Of a stretch of DNA of 64,000 bases, positions 11,501 to 20,139 are shown piece by piece. The first letter of the stretch is position 1. Every line of letters begins with the position of its first letter. A model generated the notes under the pieces. The model was not told the origin of the DNA. It saw nothing but the letters and a program-made list of their open reading frames with translations, and made no database searches. The DNA is from Pieris napi (lineage: Eukaryota > Arthropoda > Insecta > Lepidoptera > Pieridae), in assembly GCF_905475465.1 (NCBI RefSeq), contig NC_062246.1:11000001-11064000 (forward strand). Reading direction: 5' to 3'. The position numbers and the translations under genes were made by a program.

Positions 11501-11647
11501 ATTTAAAAATATATATATATCGTTACATATATAATATATTTAGGCAATTAATTAATTAGTTATATCTATTTTCAGGTGCAAATAAAATCCTTGGAGCAAA
11601 GCAATAACTCACTACTTAACAAGCGGAGGAATAAAGTCGGTGCCTAA
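5473..11647 (+). CDS. MAPk-Ak2: MAP kinase-activated protein kinase 2 (MK2), 3' part, seven exons
   Basis: Serine/threonine kinase of the MAPKAPK2/3 family, which p38 MAPK phosphorylates and activates in the stress pathway; known family targets include small heat-shock and mRNA-binding proteins. The join 5473..5598, 6209..6346, 7983..8189, 9127..9258, 9922..10044, 10955..11107, 11576..11647 reads 315 residues without a break, and every intron is GT..AG and phase 0. Visible in order: the VAIK-type lysine (ALK, 5518..5520), the alpha-C glutamate (ARREV, 5551..5553), HRDIKPEN, DFG, an LQTPCYTP activation loop, APE, AISPGMK, VPQTPL, a leucine-rich export-like MTRSLATMRV and a basic tail KRRNK. 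The glycine-rich loop and start codon are missing, so the gene is 5'-incomplete here. The order and spacing match fly and human MK2 as I remember them. Family assignment is very secure; the ortholog name is inferred from similarity to fly MAPk-Ak2. Confidence 0.96.
5661..5934. mobile_element. MITE group M', truncated copy
   Basis: Shares gtgcgtacaaagtacac and about 250 bp of interior with 2508..2990 but lacks the right terminal repeat. It lies in the first visible intron of MK2. Confidence 0.65.
6050..6080. repeat. 11-bp tandem repeat
   Basis: Nearly three copies of cttgagtttct in the first visible MK2 intron, about 130 bp before the next acceptor. Confidence 0.85.
6209..6346 (+). CDS. MAPk-Ak2: MK2 exon: hinge region
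   Basis: 46 codons between acceptor tgtttcag and donor gtaaag. It reads IVDAYDNTY, then CLLVVMECMDGGELF, which is the beta-5/hinge segment that holds the adenine of ATP, then QRIQD and GAFTERQAAE of helix D/E. This matches MK2 hinge residues (ECLDGGELFSRIQD in vertebrates). Confidence 0.95.
6556..6720 (-). mobile_element. LINE reverse-transcriptase tail remnant
   Basis: The minus strand reads RVTRWTNQVKDSWSSKLYTV then LQQDRKLWREFIRDSE, the R.W...K...QDR..WR pattern that closes many non-LTR reverse transcriptases. It lies in an MK2 intron and is followed at once by SINE B. Confidence 0.6.
6727..6960 (+). mobile_element. SINE B (tRNA-derived)
   Basis: Head ctcattggtctagtggttag with an A box and gggttcgatcccc with a B box, like a tRNA for Asp or Glu. 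The body contains catcgatgtgatgagcattt and ends aggtcaattggtgtgaattg followed by an A-rich stretch. Other copies are at 32907 (+) and 39346 (-). This one is in an MK2 intron. Confidence 0.88.
7055..7160 (-). repeat. Interspersed repeat P
   Basis: Reverse complement of 60014..60115; shared blocks include tgtagaatgataacctcgta and catgaagtaaggacttat. The class is unknown, but part of it recurs at about 7730..7755 next to a LINE remnant, so it may be LINE-derived. Confidence 0.6.
7415..7680 (+). pseudogene. CpG-rich patch with broken recombinase-like reading frame
   Basis: A CpG-rich leader (gcgctgcgcgcgcaacgcgc, 7421..7440) precedes an ATG at 7542 reading MSSNTDDTDEN and stop. Another frame, from 7570 to a stop at 7678..7680, reads KIDILETATKLTNSLLPEKS then RKAYDKCYQD. 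The LLPEKSR..Y...Y pattern resembles the N-terminal core-binding segment of Crypton-type tyrosine recombinases (from memory). It lies within an MK2 intron and cannot be functional as it stands. Confidence 0.35.
7765..7860 (+). mobile_element. LINE reverse-transcriptase C-terminus fragment
   Basis: Reads SEMWNRLPVS, then after a frame shift FPGRYDLE, the MWN.LP...FP..YDL motif seen at the C-terminus of many LINE proteins. Short and broken. Confidence 0.5.
7983..8189 (+). CDS. MAPk-Ak2: MK2 exon: catalytic and activation loops
   Basis: 69 codons between acceptor ttcttttcag and donor gtatgt. It holds the catalytic loop HRDIKPEN (catalytic Asp at 8043..8045), TDFGFAK with the metal-binding Asp at 8106..8108, the p38-phosphorylated threonine of LQTP (8154..8156), CYTPYYVAPE and the APE motif at the exon end. 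All residues needed for activity are present, so nothing here suggests a pseudokinase. Confidence 0.97.
8768..9082. mobile_element. hAT-type MITE with perfect 8-bp target duplication
   Basis: 315 bp with terminal repeats cagtggcgtaac at the left and gttacgccactg at the right, flanked on both sides by attatttc (8760..8767 and 9083..9090). An 8-bp duplication and CAG..CTG ends are hallmarks of hAT elements. No transposase is encoded. It lies in the MK2 intron before the helix F exon. Confidence 0.88.
9127..9258 (+). CDS. MAPk-Ak2: MK2 exon: C-lobe helices F and G
   Basis: 44 codons between acceptor ttttcag and donor gtaact. It reads VLGPEKYDKSCDIWSLGVV, with the structural DxWSLG of helix F, then YILLCGFPPFYSNHG and AISPGMKK. 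The serine of AISPGMK is at the position reported as a regulatory phosphosite in mammalian MK2 (known for the family, not shown here). Confidence 0.96.
9922..10044 (+). CDS. MAPk-Ak2: MK2 exon: C-lobe end
   Basis: 41 codons between acceptor taaattttcag and donor gtatta. It reads RIRLGQYDFPEPEWSNVS, then AKNLIRGMLSVDPAKRLTIQQ, the conserved DPxxRLT segment with the arginine that packs against the APE glutamate. Confidence 0.96.
10082..10404 (+). mobile_element. Helitron-like element
   Basis: Starts TC after a host A (tcttatatataaaattctcg) and ends gccggatcagctag before a host T, with gacgtttgccgg just inside the 3' end. This A|TC..CTAG|T layout, without inverted repeats or target duplication, is that of a non-autonomous Helitron. 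It lies in an MK2 intron. Confidence 0.8.
10955..11107 (+). CDS. MAPk-Ak2: MK2 exon: autoinhibitory and export region
   Basis: 51 codons between acceptor aaaatttcag and donor gtaata. It reads VMASPWIRQYTQVPQTPLYT; the threonine of VPQTPL (11000..11002) matches the second p38 site (human T334). Then follow AWAEVQDEMTRSLATMRVDYDQ, the C-terminal helix and the leucine-rich nuclear export signal of MK2. Confidence 0.96.
11351..11480 (+). mobile_element. LINE C 3' end
   Basis: Carries the family C tail: aggccgacaacgcactcgcg, ggtgagcctccagtc and a final tctataaaaaaa. It lies in the last MK2 intron. Confidence 0.8.
11576..11647 (+). CDS. MAPk-Ak2: MK2 last coding exon: p38-docking / nuclear-localisation tail
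   Basis: 23 codons plus TAA after acceptor ctattttcag. It reads VQIKSLEQSNNSLLNKRRNK then VGA and stop. The family tail has a NPLLxKRRKK motif that serves as both p38-docking and nuclear-localisation signal. Here it is NSLLNKRRNK with only three residues after it, so the docking core is kept while the basic run is broken by Asn and the tail is short. Confidence 0.93.
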   Translation: MQIKSLEQSNNSLLNKRRNKVGA

Positions 11648-12301
11648 AAGTACTTATATCTAGCAAGAACTATATATATTTCTGTCTCCCTCACAATGTA
11701 TTGAAAAGAGTGAGAGAATATTTGTTAGTATGATTTAGTCAATTAAACTTAAATATATTGCCATCTCACTCACGTATTTACAAAACATAAGTGGTCGAGC
11801 ACCAGTAAAAATATTACTGTCTCGCTCACATTTATTTAAAATTAGCGCGAATATTTTTGCAGCGCGATATAAATAATAACTAAAACTTACACGTAATTAT
11901 ACTTTATTAAATGCGCAGACGTCGATTTTTGCACAAAAATAAGAAATTTTCTCATCCAAATTTTACCAAGGGTATGCGTGATGGCAATACTTATTATAAG
12001 TACATAATACGCTCAAATTGTATTTAGCTGTCAATTTAACAAATTAAAATAGACTAGATAACCGCTTTCATAATTCCCTGTTATCTATCTCCTATTCAAG
12101 TTACTACCTCTCAAAATTTATATATATACATATACGATTCGTAGCAATTACCATTAGTTTAAGAACCCGGGAGGTATAATCCTTTCAATTGAAAAATATG
12201 ACTTTGGTTTATTTGCATTGAAAATCTGTAATGCTTTTAAATCTATTCATAATTTTAATTTTTTTTAAATTAAATTTATTGCTTTGAATGCCGTCAATAA
12301 A
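11648..12301 (+). other. Probable 3' UTR of MK2
   Basis: AT-rich sequence after the MK2 stop codon with no coding signal. It has an ATTAAA hexamer at 11742..11747 and an AATAAA at 12296..12301, either of which could direct cleavage. The true end cannot be fixed from sequence alone. Confidence 0.4.
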
Positions 12302-13430
12302 GCAGCAGGCAGTAATAAACTACCCCAACGTCATATTAAATAGCGACCATAGATAACAAGAAGTCATGACGATTTGGGGAGTAAAAAATATTGTTTACGT
12401 CCCAATATAAAAATATATACCAATATTATATATACACAGTATTAAAATTGATTGTTTTTTTTTATAAGAATTCAAAGTAATAATGAAACAGTCTTGCTCA
12501 TAAATGGTATATGTTGGTCTTGAATTTAGTTTTCTATACGAGATGTACACGATCTATGAAAGTGGTTATTTTCTGCAGATTTTTTTTATTATAATATTTG
12601 CTATTGCATAGTATATTTTTGATGAAAATATACATTTATCTTTAAGCTTCATAGTTAAATCCATGAACTGTAGAATTAGGCCGCTTGATTTGTCATCTGT
12701 CATGTTTGACTTACGATGTCAACTGTCAAAATTACAAATTTGTTGAATATGTATTTCGTAGGTTAATTATTGAAATCGGCAGTCATTTGACATTTTATCT
12801 GGTTACTGGAATGTTTTGTGCATGCCTGAATACGAACGGAACTATTGCAAGCGGGAAACGCGCCGCCATTTTGGATTTTCTGTTCTATTTAAAAAGTATT
12901 AAGATAGCTGTCACGTCAATGCGATTACTCACAGCTAAAAAATGTTATGAACAATAGTACCGCGTTGCCATGGTTACTGTTTAACTAAAATATCGTTTCT
13001 ATGGTAACATATAGTTCTCGTAAAAACGTAATAAAGTTTACTATACGTATACTACGATTTTTATAGAAAAATGCCATTGCTATTCGATTTGATGTCTGTG
13101 CTAAGGTACAAAATATAATTTATGGTCAGTGAATTTTTTTTTTTGCTTTTTGTACTTTTATTACAATTTTAAGATTGCGTGTTTATACATTTTACAATGT
13201 AATTTAAACAAAATTTGTTTATATTTGTTATCTTCATTTTGATGAAACAAATTTAATTACAAAAGTTCCATAGACAACATAAAGAGAGCTTCGATTCTTG
13301 CTATGTTATGATATGAAATAAATAATAAAAAAACTACGATGGTTATTCACTACGGGTCAATAAAAACATCAGTGTTTATTTATGTTAATATTTTTTTTTA
13401 AACTCAGCATTATTAGAACCAGCCAAATGG
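12302..13430. other. Intergenic sequence after MK2; X-box-like pair
   Basis: AT-rich, with an open frame of 90 codons at 12685..12957 that shows no domain. A less AT-rich stretch at about 12835..13010 contains gccgccattttgg and two X-box-like sites (12964..12977 and 12995..13008). No repeat was recognised. Confidence 0.35.
12964..13008. promoter_or_regulatory. Two X-box-like motifs
   Basis: gttgccatggttac (near-match) and gtttctatggtaac (full match to the RYYNYYATRRNRAC X-box bound by RFX factors), 31 bp apart start to start. No gene start is visible beside them, so a regulatory role is only a possibility. Confidence 0.3.
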
Positions 13431-13538
13431 TATAATTCAGAGTCGTAGGGCTAAGTATGAAGTGCTATGCCCTTATGTCAAAAACATATTGGATTTGACA
13501 TATTTAAGTCGTACTTAGCGCTAAGCTAACTGAATCTT
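13431..13538. mobile_element. Short MITE group I
   Basis: About 108 bp with inverted attcag ends and tagggctaagta/tacttagcgcta inside them. A similar layout recurs at 40745..40862 (attcaga..tctgaat, gtacgcgctaag). Confidence 0.5.
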
Positions 13539-13640
13539 CTAATCTATTTATTTGACCGTCCAACATTGTATTTTTGTATTTTGAGAAAGCAGTATTTATA
13601 TAAAAATTGATTTTTATACATGAGAAATATATATCATCTA

Positions 13641-13739
13641 AAAACCAAATCAGTGTAATAGCAATCTCTCTTTTTATCACAGCGTAATCTTAATTTGACA
13701 GAAAGGGAAAGAGTATATAGTGAGGACTGATTTGGTTTT
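13641..13739. mobile_element. Miniature element with perfect 16-bp inverted ends
   Basis: taaaaaccaaatcagt at 13639..13654 is exactly mirrored at 13726..13741, with TA at both edges, consistent with a TA-target MITE. The interior is non-coding. Confidence 0.7.
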
Positions 13740-14257
13740 TATAAAGCCTTTACATATAGCCCATATAGCCTATAATATGTATGGGAATAATTACTGTTTT
13801 TGGATTGTTTTCGATTTAATCAATTGTATTAAGAATAAGTGTCACAATTAATAAAAAAATAAGTAATTATAGTATGTACCACACTACTGTCAACCGCACA
13901 TGTTTAAAATACCAATTTTCTCCCGCTGCCAAGAGCTGATAACTCAAAATGTATATCATCGGCCCAAGGAAGATTATTTATTACTTACCCACGATATTAA
14001 AAATATGTTTGAATTATAAACTTAACAATAAACAGAATATATTTAACATATTAAAGCAATCATGGCGTATCTTAGTAACTTAATATCTTGGTTCAAACGG
14101 AGTTAAAACTGTATTCATAAAAGAACAAAGTCATTAAATGTACAGGTGTCCCGTTAATCAAGCTAAATGGTAGGTAGTGGGTAGTGATTAATTCCAGCAA
14201 AACGAATTAAAAAATTTGTTTGACTAAATGGGTAATCTTTTTATGTCAACATTGCAT

Positions 14258-14487
14258 AAGGGATCGTTCAAGTATTACGTAACGAATTTTGGGGGTGGGG
14301 GGTTCCTTTTGTAAAACGTTACGATGCGGGGCGGTGTTTGAATTATATATATGTATAAAGAGTTACTAGGTGGTCACGAAACCTTTTACGAAATTTGGGT
14401 ACAGAAAAACGTTACGGGGGGGGGGGGGGGGTCAATAATCTCCAAAAATTGCGTGGCGTAATACTTGAACCCCCTAAAATATCCCTA
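14258..14487. mobile_element. DNA element with G16 tract
   Basis: The left end agggatcgttcaagtattac is mirrored by gtaatacttgaac..atccct on the right. The interior has tttgggggtggggggt and a run of 16 G at 14416..14431. A fragment of the same end (gttcaagtattacgtaagca) occurs at about 6369..6388 in an MK2 intron. Confidence 0.65.
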
Positions 14488-14582
14488 ATACATATTTTAA
14501 TACAGTTGACTAGTTTAATTAATAATCGAATGAACACAGGGTGAATAAATTCATTTACATTTTGAATAGCAATAATTTAAAA

Positions 14583-14855
14583 CAACTCAAACTCAAAATA
14601 ACTTTATCCATATAGGTAAACAAGTACACTTATGAACGTCAACAGAAAATATGTTAAATTGATTCTAAATTTACATTTACTACCAGTTCGCAAGTCAAGG
14701 GCGTACAACGGGTAAGAAACTCTCCGCCACTCTTTCTTATCGACAACTTTGAGTCATACAAATAGTTTGTATTGGAGCGAATCAATCCCAAGCATTTGAA
14801 TCTTTATAATAATCGTCTAATTTATAAAAAGCTTTATTGATTAATTTACGTTTAA
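14583..14855 (-). mobile_element. LINE F 3' end
   Basis: Antisense copy containing agttcgcaagtcaagggcgt and actctccgccactcttt. Nearly the same 270 bp recurs at 34656..34925, and the sense copy with coding sequence is at 22108..22710. Confidence 0.75.
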
Positions 14856-15413
14856 CGAGAGTTTTGAATACATACATACATGGCATATTATTATTAATTT
14901 TCTAGGGTGAACAACTACTTACGCTATCATCTGATTTGGCGTTAATTTCTGGGACTGTATATAAACTAGGTTCAAATATATACAATAGGACAAAAAGTTT
15001 AAACCATTAACACATAATTTGAAGTTGCCATTAATTTAGACAAAAAAAATGAATGTTTTGTAACAGTTCTTAAACATCACGCGATGTACAGTCACGTGGA
15101 AATGTGTTTATAGTTATTTTCATTGGTGTGGGTGTTTGAATTATGTATTAATTTAAGAAAATGCCTTTTTATTGTTTAAATTTACTTGAAATTTCTGAAT
15201 CGTAAAATAACTACATCACATTTGGTATTATTTTTCACTTAAAGGTTAAATAAGTATTAAAAGGATTATGTTGCTGACTGTACGCTAATGTACTTATAAC
15301 TACATCACTATTGCCAAAATGTTCTTTGTTGTATTAATATAAGAATAAATAGTTTTAATAAGTTTTTGTTTTATTATACCCTATATCTAATGTCTCTACA
15401 AAGCTTGTAAGTT
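14856..15413. other. AT-rich sequence, nothing recognised
   Basis: No coding or repeat signal could be assigned. Confidence 0.4.
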
Positions 15414-15694
15414 ATAAAGAGGAAAGAGTATTTGTTTGTTTGGTTCTAAACTACTGGACCGATCTGAATTCTTTCACCATTAGAATCCCACGTTAACCAT
15501 GATTAACATAGGCTGTAATATATTTTTAAAAACTTTAAAGAAATGTACGAAAACTTCGTTAATGTAAACTTAGTGTGAATAAAACGCTTTGTCGCCTACG
15601 CTGTGGAAACTATTGACAATAGAGCAAAGTGGTTACAGTTTTATTAATTAATAAATAAATGTCCAGACGTGCGAAGCCGGGACTGAAAGCTAGT
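15414..15694 (+). mobile_element. Helitron-like element, second subfamily
   Basis: Begins near ttataaagaggaaag, contains ctactggaccgatctgaatt and ctttcaccattagaatcc, and ends gaagccgggactgaaagctag before T. The CTAG end and interior are typical of a lepidopteran repeat whose antisense copy is at 23684..24192. Confidence 0.6.
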
Positions 15695-15754
15695 TTTAAT
15701 ATATGCCTAGCGAGTTTTCCAGAGATACCCCATGAAACGTCATAAAACAAACCA

Positions 15755-16000
15755 ATTTAGGTCTGGGCCTCAGATTTCTGTATCACGATCATTTGTCAAT
15801 CTAATAAGTGATCAGCCTCCAGTGCCTGACACACGCCGTCGACCTTTTGTGCCGGGAAAGCCGGTTTCTTCACGATGTTTCAACGTTCGAGCGAATATTA
15901 AAGGCGCACATAGAAAGAAAGTCCGGGGGGGAAAAGCCGGAGGTCGAACCTACGACCTTAAGGATGAGTGTCGCACGCTAAAGCCACAAGACCAACAATC
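15755..16000 (-). mobile_element. SINE A, full length, degenerate
   Basis: Minus-strand copy with aggtctgggcctcagatttc, cctgacacacgccgtcgac and a mutated tRNA-like head (ggtcgaacctacgacc). Confidence 0.85.
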
Positions 16001-16672
16001 ATAAAACCTTATAAACTTTATAGTATAAGTATAAAAGTAGAAATTCTTGCTAAGAGATGATATACGCGAGGTCTTGTTTCGTTTCGTTTTTATTTCATTT
16101 CGAGATAAACAATTAAAGTAAATGTGGTTATTTTCCACTTTTCCACATAATGCAGTATAATCTTGACTGTCGGCTTATTATATAATAATACAAAAGAGTA
16201 TAGTTAAGATATTTTATTATATTATATATGATATTATATATGATATTATCTTTATGATAGTTTTCTAAAGCAGTATTTCTTTTAAAAATATCGTTTAATA
16301 TATACTCTGAAGCGTTGAGGAATTTTTCGAACGAAATCGAGTTTTAAACTTCGCTAACCTTTAGGTAAGTTGTGCCCCCCAATGGGAGCAACAAAAACAA
16401 TTTTTCACCAAGAATCGAACCCAGAAATAGACTGGAATGCCGTGACTATTTGAATTATAAATCTACTTAATAGCTGATGTAATCAAATTTCATTGAATTC
16501 GGAGCTTAACTGATTACCTTCCCTAGCTAAACAACGATAAAATTATGTTAGTGATATATAATTTTTCGCCTTTACAATTATTTTTTAATACAGAATCGAA
16601 ACGAACGACCCAATGGTATGGACACAGCATCCAAAGAACCACGGTGGCTTTTCAAATATACGCACTTGCATA
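16001..16672. other. AT-rich sequence, nothing recognised
   Basis: Contains atgatattatatatgatatt-type simple repeats near 16215..16250. No coding signal. Confidence 0.4.
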
Positions 16673-16837
16673 AAGGCCGATTTACATTATCTTAGTGTTT
16701 AGGAGAGTGCTTTAGTACAACTTGAAAGGCAAGTTCTTTAGCGTAGCGTTTACTAAAGCAAGTAGCGTTTACATGTTTCAACTAAAGTACTATCCTAAAG
16801 CACTCTCCTAAACACTAAGATAATGTAAATCGGCCTT
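16673..16837. mobile_element. Palindromic MITE, copy 2
   Basis: 165 bp between TA dinucleotides, with the same ends as the element at 971..1141 and the interior reversed, so it is inserted in the opposite orientation. The two copies are nearly identical, which points to fairly recent movement. Confidence 0.85.
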
Positions 16838-17269
16838 TACATAAGCGTTCTCAAGTTGCTTAATTTCGATAATTAAGCAATAACTGAAAGATATACAAAA
16901 ATGTCGGTACTATGCCGTATCGCAAGCGCAGTCGCACACGGAAGCTAGTCTTATGAGTAACAGGAAATACTAACATAAAATAACAGGTTTTTGTCAACCA
17001 ACGTCAGCTCGGGTCATAACCTGTATAAAAAATATATTCTTATTTGAGCAAATGACTGCAAAAAGTTGGTAATTCTTGACAGATTTAAAGAAAAATGGGA
17101 AAAATTTTATGGAAAAAAATATTGACATTTCCTATAAGGCTGTTATTTATGTCCGTTGTATTGTTAGGTTTAAAGGCGGTGATTATTAAATTTTATTGAA
17201 GAAGTACTCACTAGAAGTACTACATGATACTCGAGTAAACAATTAATACATTTTTTTTTCTTTTCTCAC

Positions 17270-17400
17270 AGTGGTTGACTGGAAGAGATCGCTCGAAAGC
17301 GATAAGGCCGCCAGTTGCCTTTCCTTACGTTGTAATTAAGTTAAATTTTTATATTATAATGCAACAAAGTGAAAATAAATAAACCTTGGTCAATTATTAA
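17270..17400 (+). mobile_element. LINE R 3' end
   Basis: tggaagagatcgctcgaaag then cgataaggccgccag is the 3' end also found antisense at 52258 and 60188. It ends in an A/T-rich tail with gaaaataaataaac. Confidence 0.65.
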
Positions 17401-17427
17401 TAATTCGATGTTTGTGTTTTTTTTATA

Positions 17428-17990
17428 ATCTCGAGGCTCGCAAGAGCGTTGCCGGCCTTTAAAGAATTGGTACGCTCTTTTCTATTCTAAGTCAAATTGG
17501 TTCGGAAATACTTCAGTAGACAGCTGCTTCTACATGGTGATGGTGCGCGCCAAAAACTGCCTTAAGAAACACTCAGTCGTGGAACGACGGACGTCGAGGG
17601 GGACTTTTGTATTCTGCCTTGACGTCCTATGATGAAGCTCATCTGCAGGTGTTAATACAAACAACTCCCTTGAAAGCACTCTATGGTAAATACGGTAGAA
17701 GATGCAGACAGTAATAGAAGTAGAAGATAATCTCAACGCAACGCCAAAGGATCGAACCGCTCGAAAAGTGTCTAGTTGTCGACGATTCGAATCGCTTTTC
17801 GTGTATTACAGTCAGATGGAAGAAGCTGTTGCTGGAAAGCTTCCACCCAGAGAGCCTTCCACCGAGAACAGTACTGTAGCCTGTGATACTCCCCGACTGA
17901 TACTAACTTAGTAAGAGCAAGTCCGGCTTCGTAGTTTCGTAGATAGATAGCGGACAGCGTGGATGTTGGAATTGAGTCCATGGTGAGTGT
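17428..17990 (-). pseudogene. LINE C reverse-transcriptase C-terminus, longest copy
   Basis: The minus strand reads in shifting frames RKAIRIVDN, then FYRIYHRVLSRELFVLTPAD, HHRTSRQNTK, VRRSTTECFLRQFLARTITM, then ST EVFPNQFDLE and KRAYQFFKGRQRSCEP. This is the C-terminal domain of a CR1/Jockey-like non-LTR retrotransposon polyprotein. It is interrupted by stops and frame shifts, and its 3' end matches at least 13 shorter copies in the window. Confidence 0.8.
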
Positions 17991-18667
17991 GGAAGGGGTT
18001 GCCTTTGTTAGTTTGCCCCGTTTGCCCCGATATCGATAAATAACTGACTAATGTTGGTAGTAATTAAGCGTGTAAACCTTAAATCACTTTAATCGACAGT
18101 GGTACTGCCGCGGCCATGTCAACCCATTTGGCTGAAGCACGAAAGCAACAGCATAGCTCTCCCACTAGGAAGGAGTTGACTGATTGCGCATGTGATATAT
18201 ACTCTGTCATAGGTGGTTTTTCCAATGAGCCATGGGGTCGTCACGTCGAAGAAAGATAATGAAATAATTGCGTATTGCGTTTCCCCCCAACGTGGGTAAC
18301 GTGATGTCATAACGATGCGACGGCTAAGAACAAAGCCGTGATTCAACTCACGTGTGACAAATTCTCATGTTCTTTAATTCTTAATAATTTTAAACTCGGA
18401 AAAACGGCGTAATTAATGGTAGCTTGACAAAAACTTAATGAAGTGCTAACACTAATTTTCGAACTCGTTAATATAATAAAGATTAATTGTAATTTGCAAT
18501 TAGCATTTAATAGCTTAACGATTTTATTTTTTTAAGTTTTTTATTGGAATTATATAATTATTGTCGTAGATCTAAAATATTATGCATGGGCTGAATCTGC
18601 GATGCGGTCTGAAACAGGCAGGAGATATTTCAATTTTATTGTTGTAATGTATAATAAATTAATTAAT
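17991..18667. other. Sequence with no recognised gene
   Basis: 17991..18350 is less AT-rich than its surroundings and may continue the LINE upstream on the minus strand, but I could not read a conserved motif. The rest is AT-rich. Confidence 0.35.
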
Positions 18668-18922
18668 CAGTGGCGCTACAACCTCTTTAGGTCTTGGCCT
18701 CAGATTTCGGAATCTGTTTCATGATCATTTTTACATTGTGCCTGACACACGCCGTCGACTTTTTGAGTCTAAGACATCGGTTTCCTCACGATGTTTTCCT
18801 TCACCGTTCGAGCAAATGTTAAATGCGCACATAGAAGGAAACTCCATTGGTGCACAGCTGGGGATCGAACCTACGACCTCAGGTATGAGAGTCGCACGCT
18901 GAAGCCACTAGGTCAACACTCC
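18668..18922 (-). mobile_element. SINE A, full length
   Basis: Minus-strand copy from cagtggcgctacaacctctt to the head with ggggatcgaacctacgacct and gccactaggtcaacact. It lies directly 5' of an RTE-like LINE remnant. Confidence 0.92.
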
Positions 18923-18977
18923 TCTTGTTGTTATGTATGGACAATTAAAGAAGAGCCGGCGCTTACAAACATTGGAG

Positions 18978-19312
18978 ATGTGGTGCTATCGTCGCATGCT
19001 TTGTCTAAGCTGGATCCAGAAAGACTCCAACGAGAAGGTTCTTAAAGGAATGTCGTAAAAACTTATGCAGAACATTAAACAACGGAAAGTTGAGTACCTG
19101 GGCCACCTTTTGCCACCTTTCGCCACGACGGCTACCACATCATTTAATTAGTTATAATGGGTAAAATCTAGGGTACGGCGTGTTGGTGGAAGGAAGAAAT
19201 CATGGCTTCGCAACGTTAGGGTGCTGACGACGGAAGAGTTGCTGCATCTGGCACAGGACAAGACACGCTTCAAGACTGACGGCCAACCTCCAATAATGGA
19301 GAGGCACTAAAA
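18978..19312 (+). pseudogene. RTE-like LINE reverse-transcriptase tail
   Basis: Reads EMWCYRRMLCLSWIQKDSNE then KVLKGMS, stop; NIKQRKVEYLGHLL; and in another frame GRKKSWLRNVRVLTTEELLH then LAQDKTRFKTD, stop. The order (MW.YRRML..SW, RK..YLGH, RRK.SWLRN, LA.D..RF) is that of RTE-type LINE C-termini. Stops and shifts make it dead. Confidence 0.8.
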
Positions 19313-20139
19313 GAAGAGAATGTATAACCAAATAATGTTTATAACTCGTACGACAGGGCTTTATGAGGGAACTTCATTTAGCTACAAGACAAGCAATAAA
19401 ACAAACAAAAAATTGGAAGAACAGCGTGACTAAATAATCATACTTCATAGAAATGCGAGAAAGGGTGTGAATCAGACTAGATATCAAAATTAATTCCACT
19501 CGAGTTCTTTTCAAAAATATTTATTATAGCAAACGAACATACTCAATGAAAATTTGTTCTTTCGTTCTTCGATAGAATATGTATAGTAACAGGGCAGGTC
19601 TATGTATACTACAGAAAATTTTTGCTTGCTTTTTTCTTCTGAACCTGGCACAGAAATGTCGAAATGTGTGATTGGTCCACAGCTACACTTATCAGTCCCA
19701 TCACACTATTTGAGCAAAGACAATTACAAGAAATGCCATCGTTTCTTTTATTTTACACCCCAAGAATGTCAAGCAGTGCGAGAATTACCACCAACTTAAA
19801 TATAGGAAACAAAAGAAAAAATAAGATTTGAGCAAAAAATTGCAAAACACATTATAAGGGACGATATTTTAAGTAAATCCTTATAAGGAAAATTTAACTG
19901 ACGATAATTGCTAAAAGAACAGGATCAATTAGTACTTGTAGTGCAATTTACACTTTCAGAAATTGAAGACTTAAGGTGTATTATAAGATTTATCTGTATG
20001 GCTGTTAATTAGAAGGTAAACTCCTTATTTAGTGCAAAGTGTATTGGGTAAGAAATAGAGAGAGACTTGATTACTCCCGAATCAAATACAGGGGTTGAGA
20101 TACAAGAGTCATAGTTCGTAAGTCTCCTATCTCAATCTC
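19313..20139. other. AT-rich sequence, nothing recognised
   Basis: An open frame of 65 codons at 19602..19799 has no domain and poor context. No repeat was identified. Confidence 0.35.

Noticed and set aside
12685..12957. 90-codon open frame downstream of MK2
   Set aside because: No domain, no splice context and composition like the surrounding sequence.
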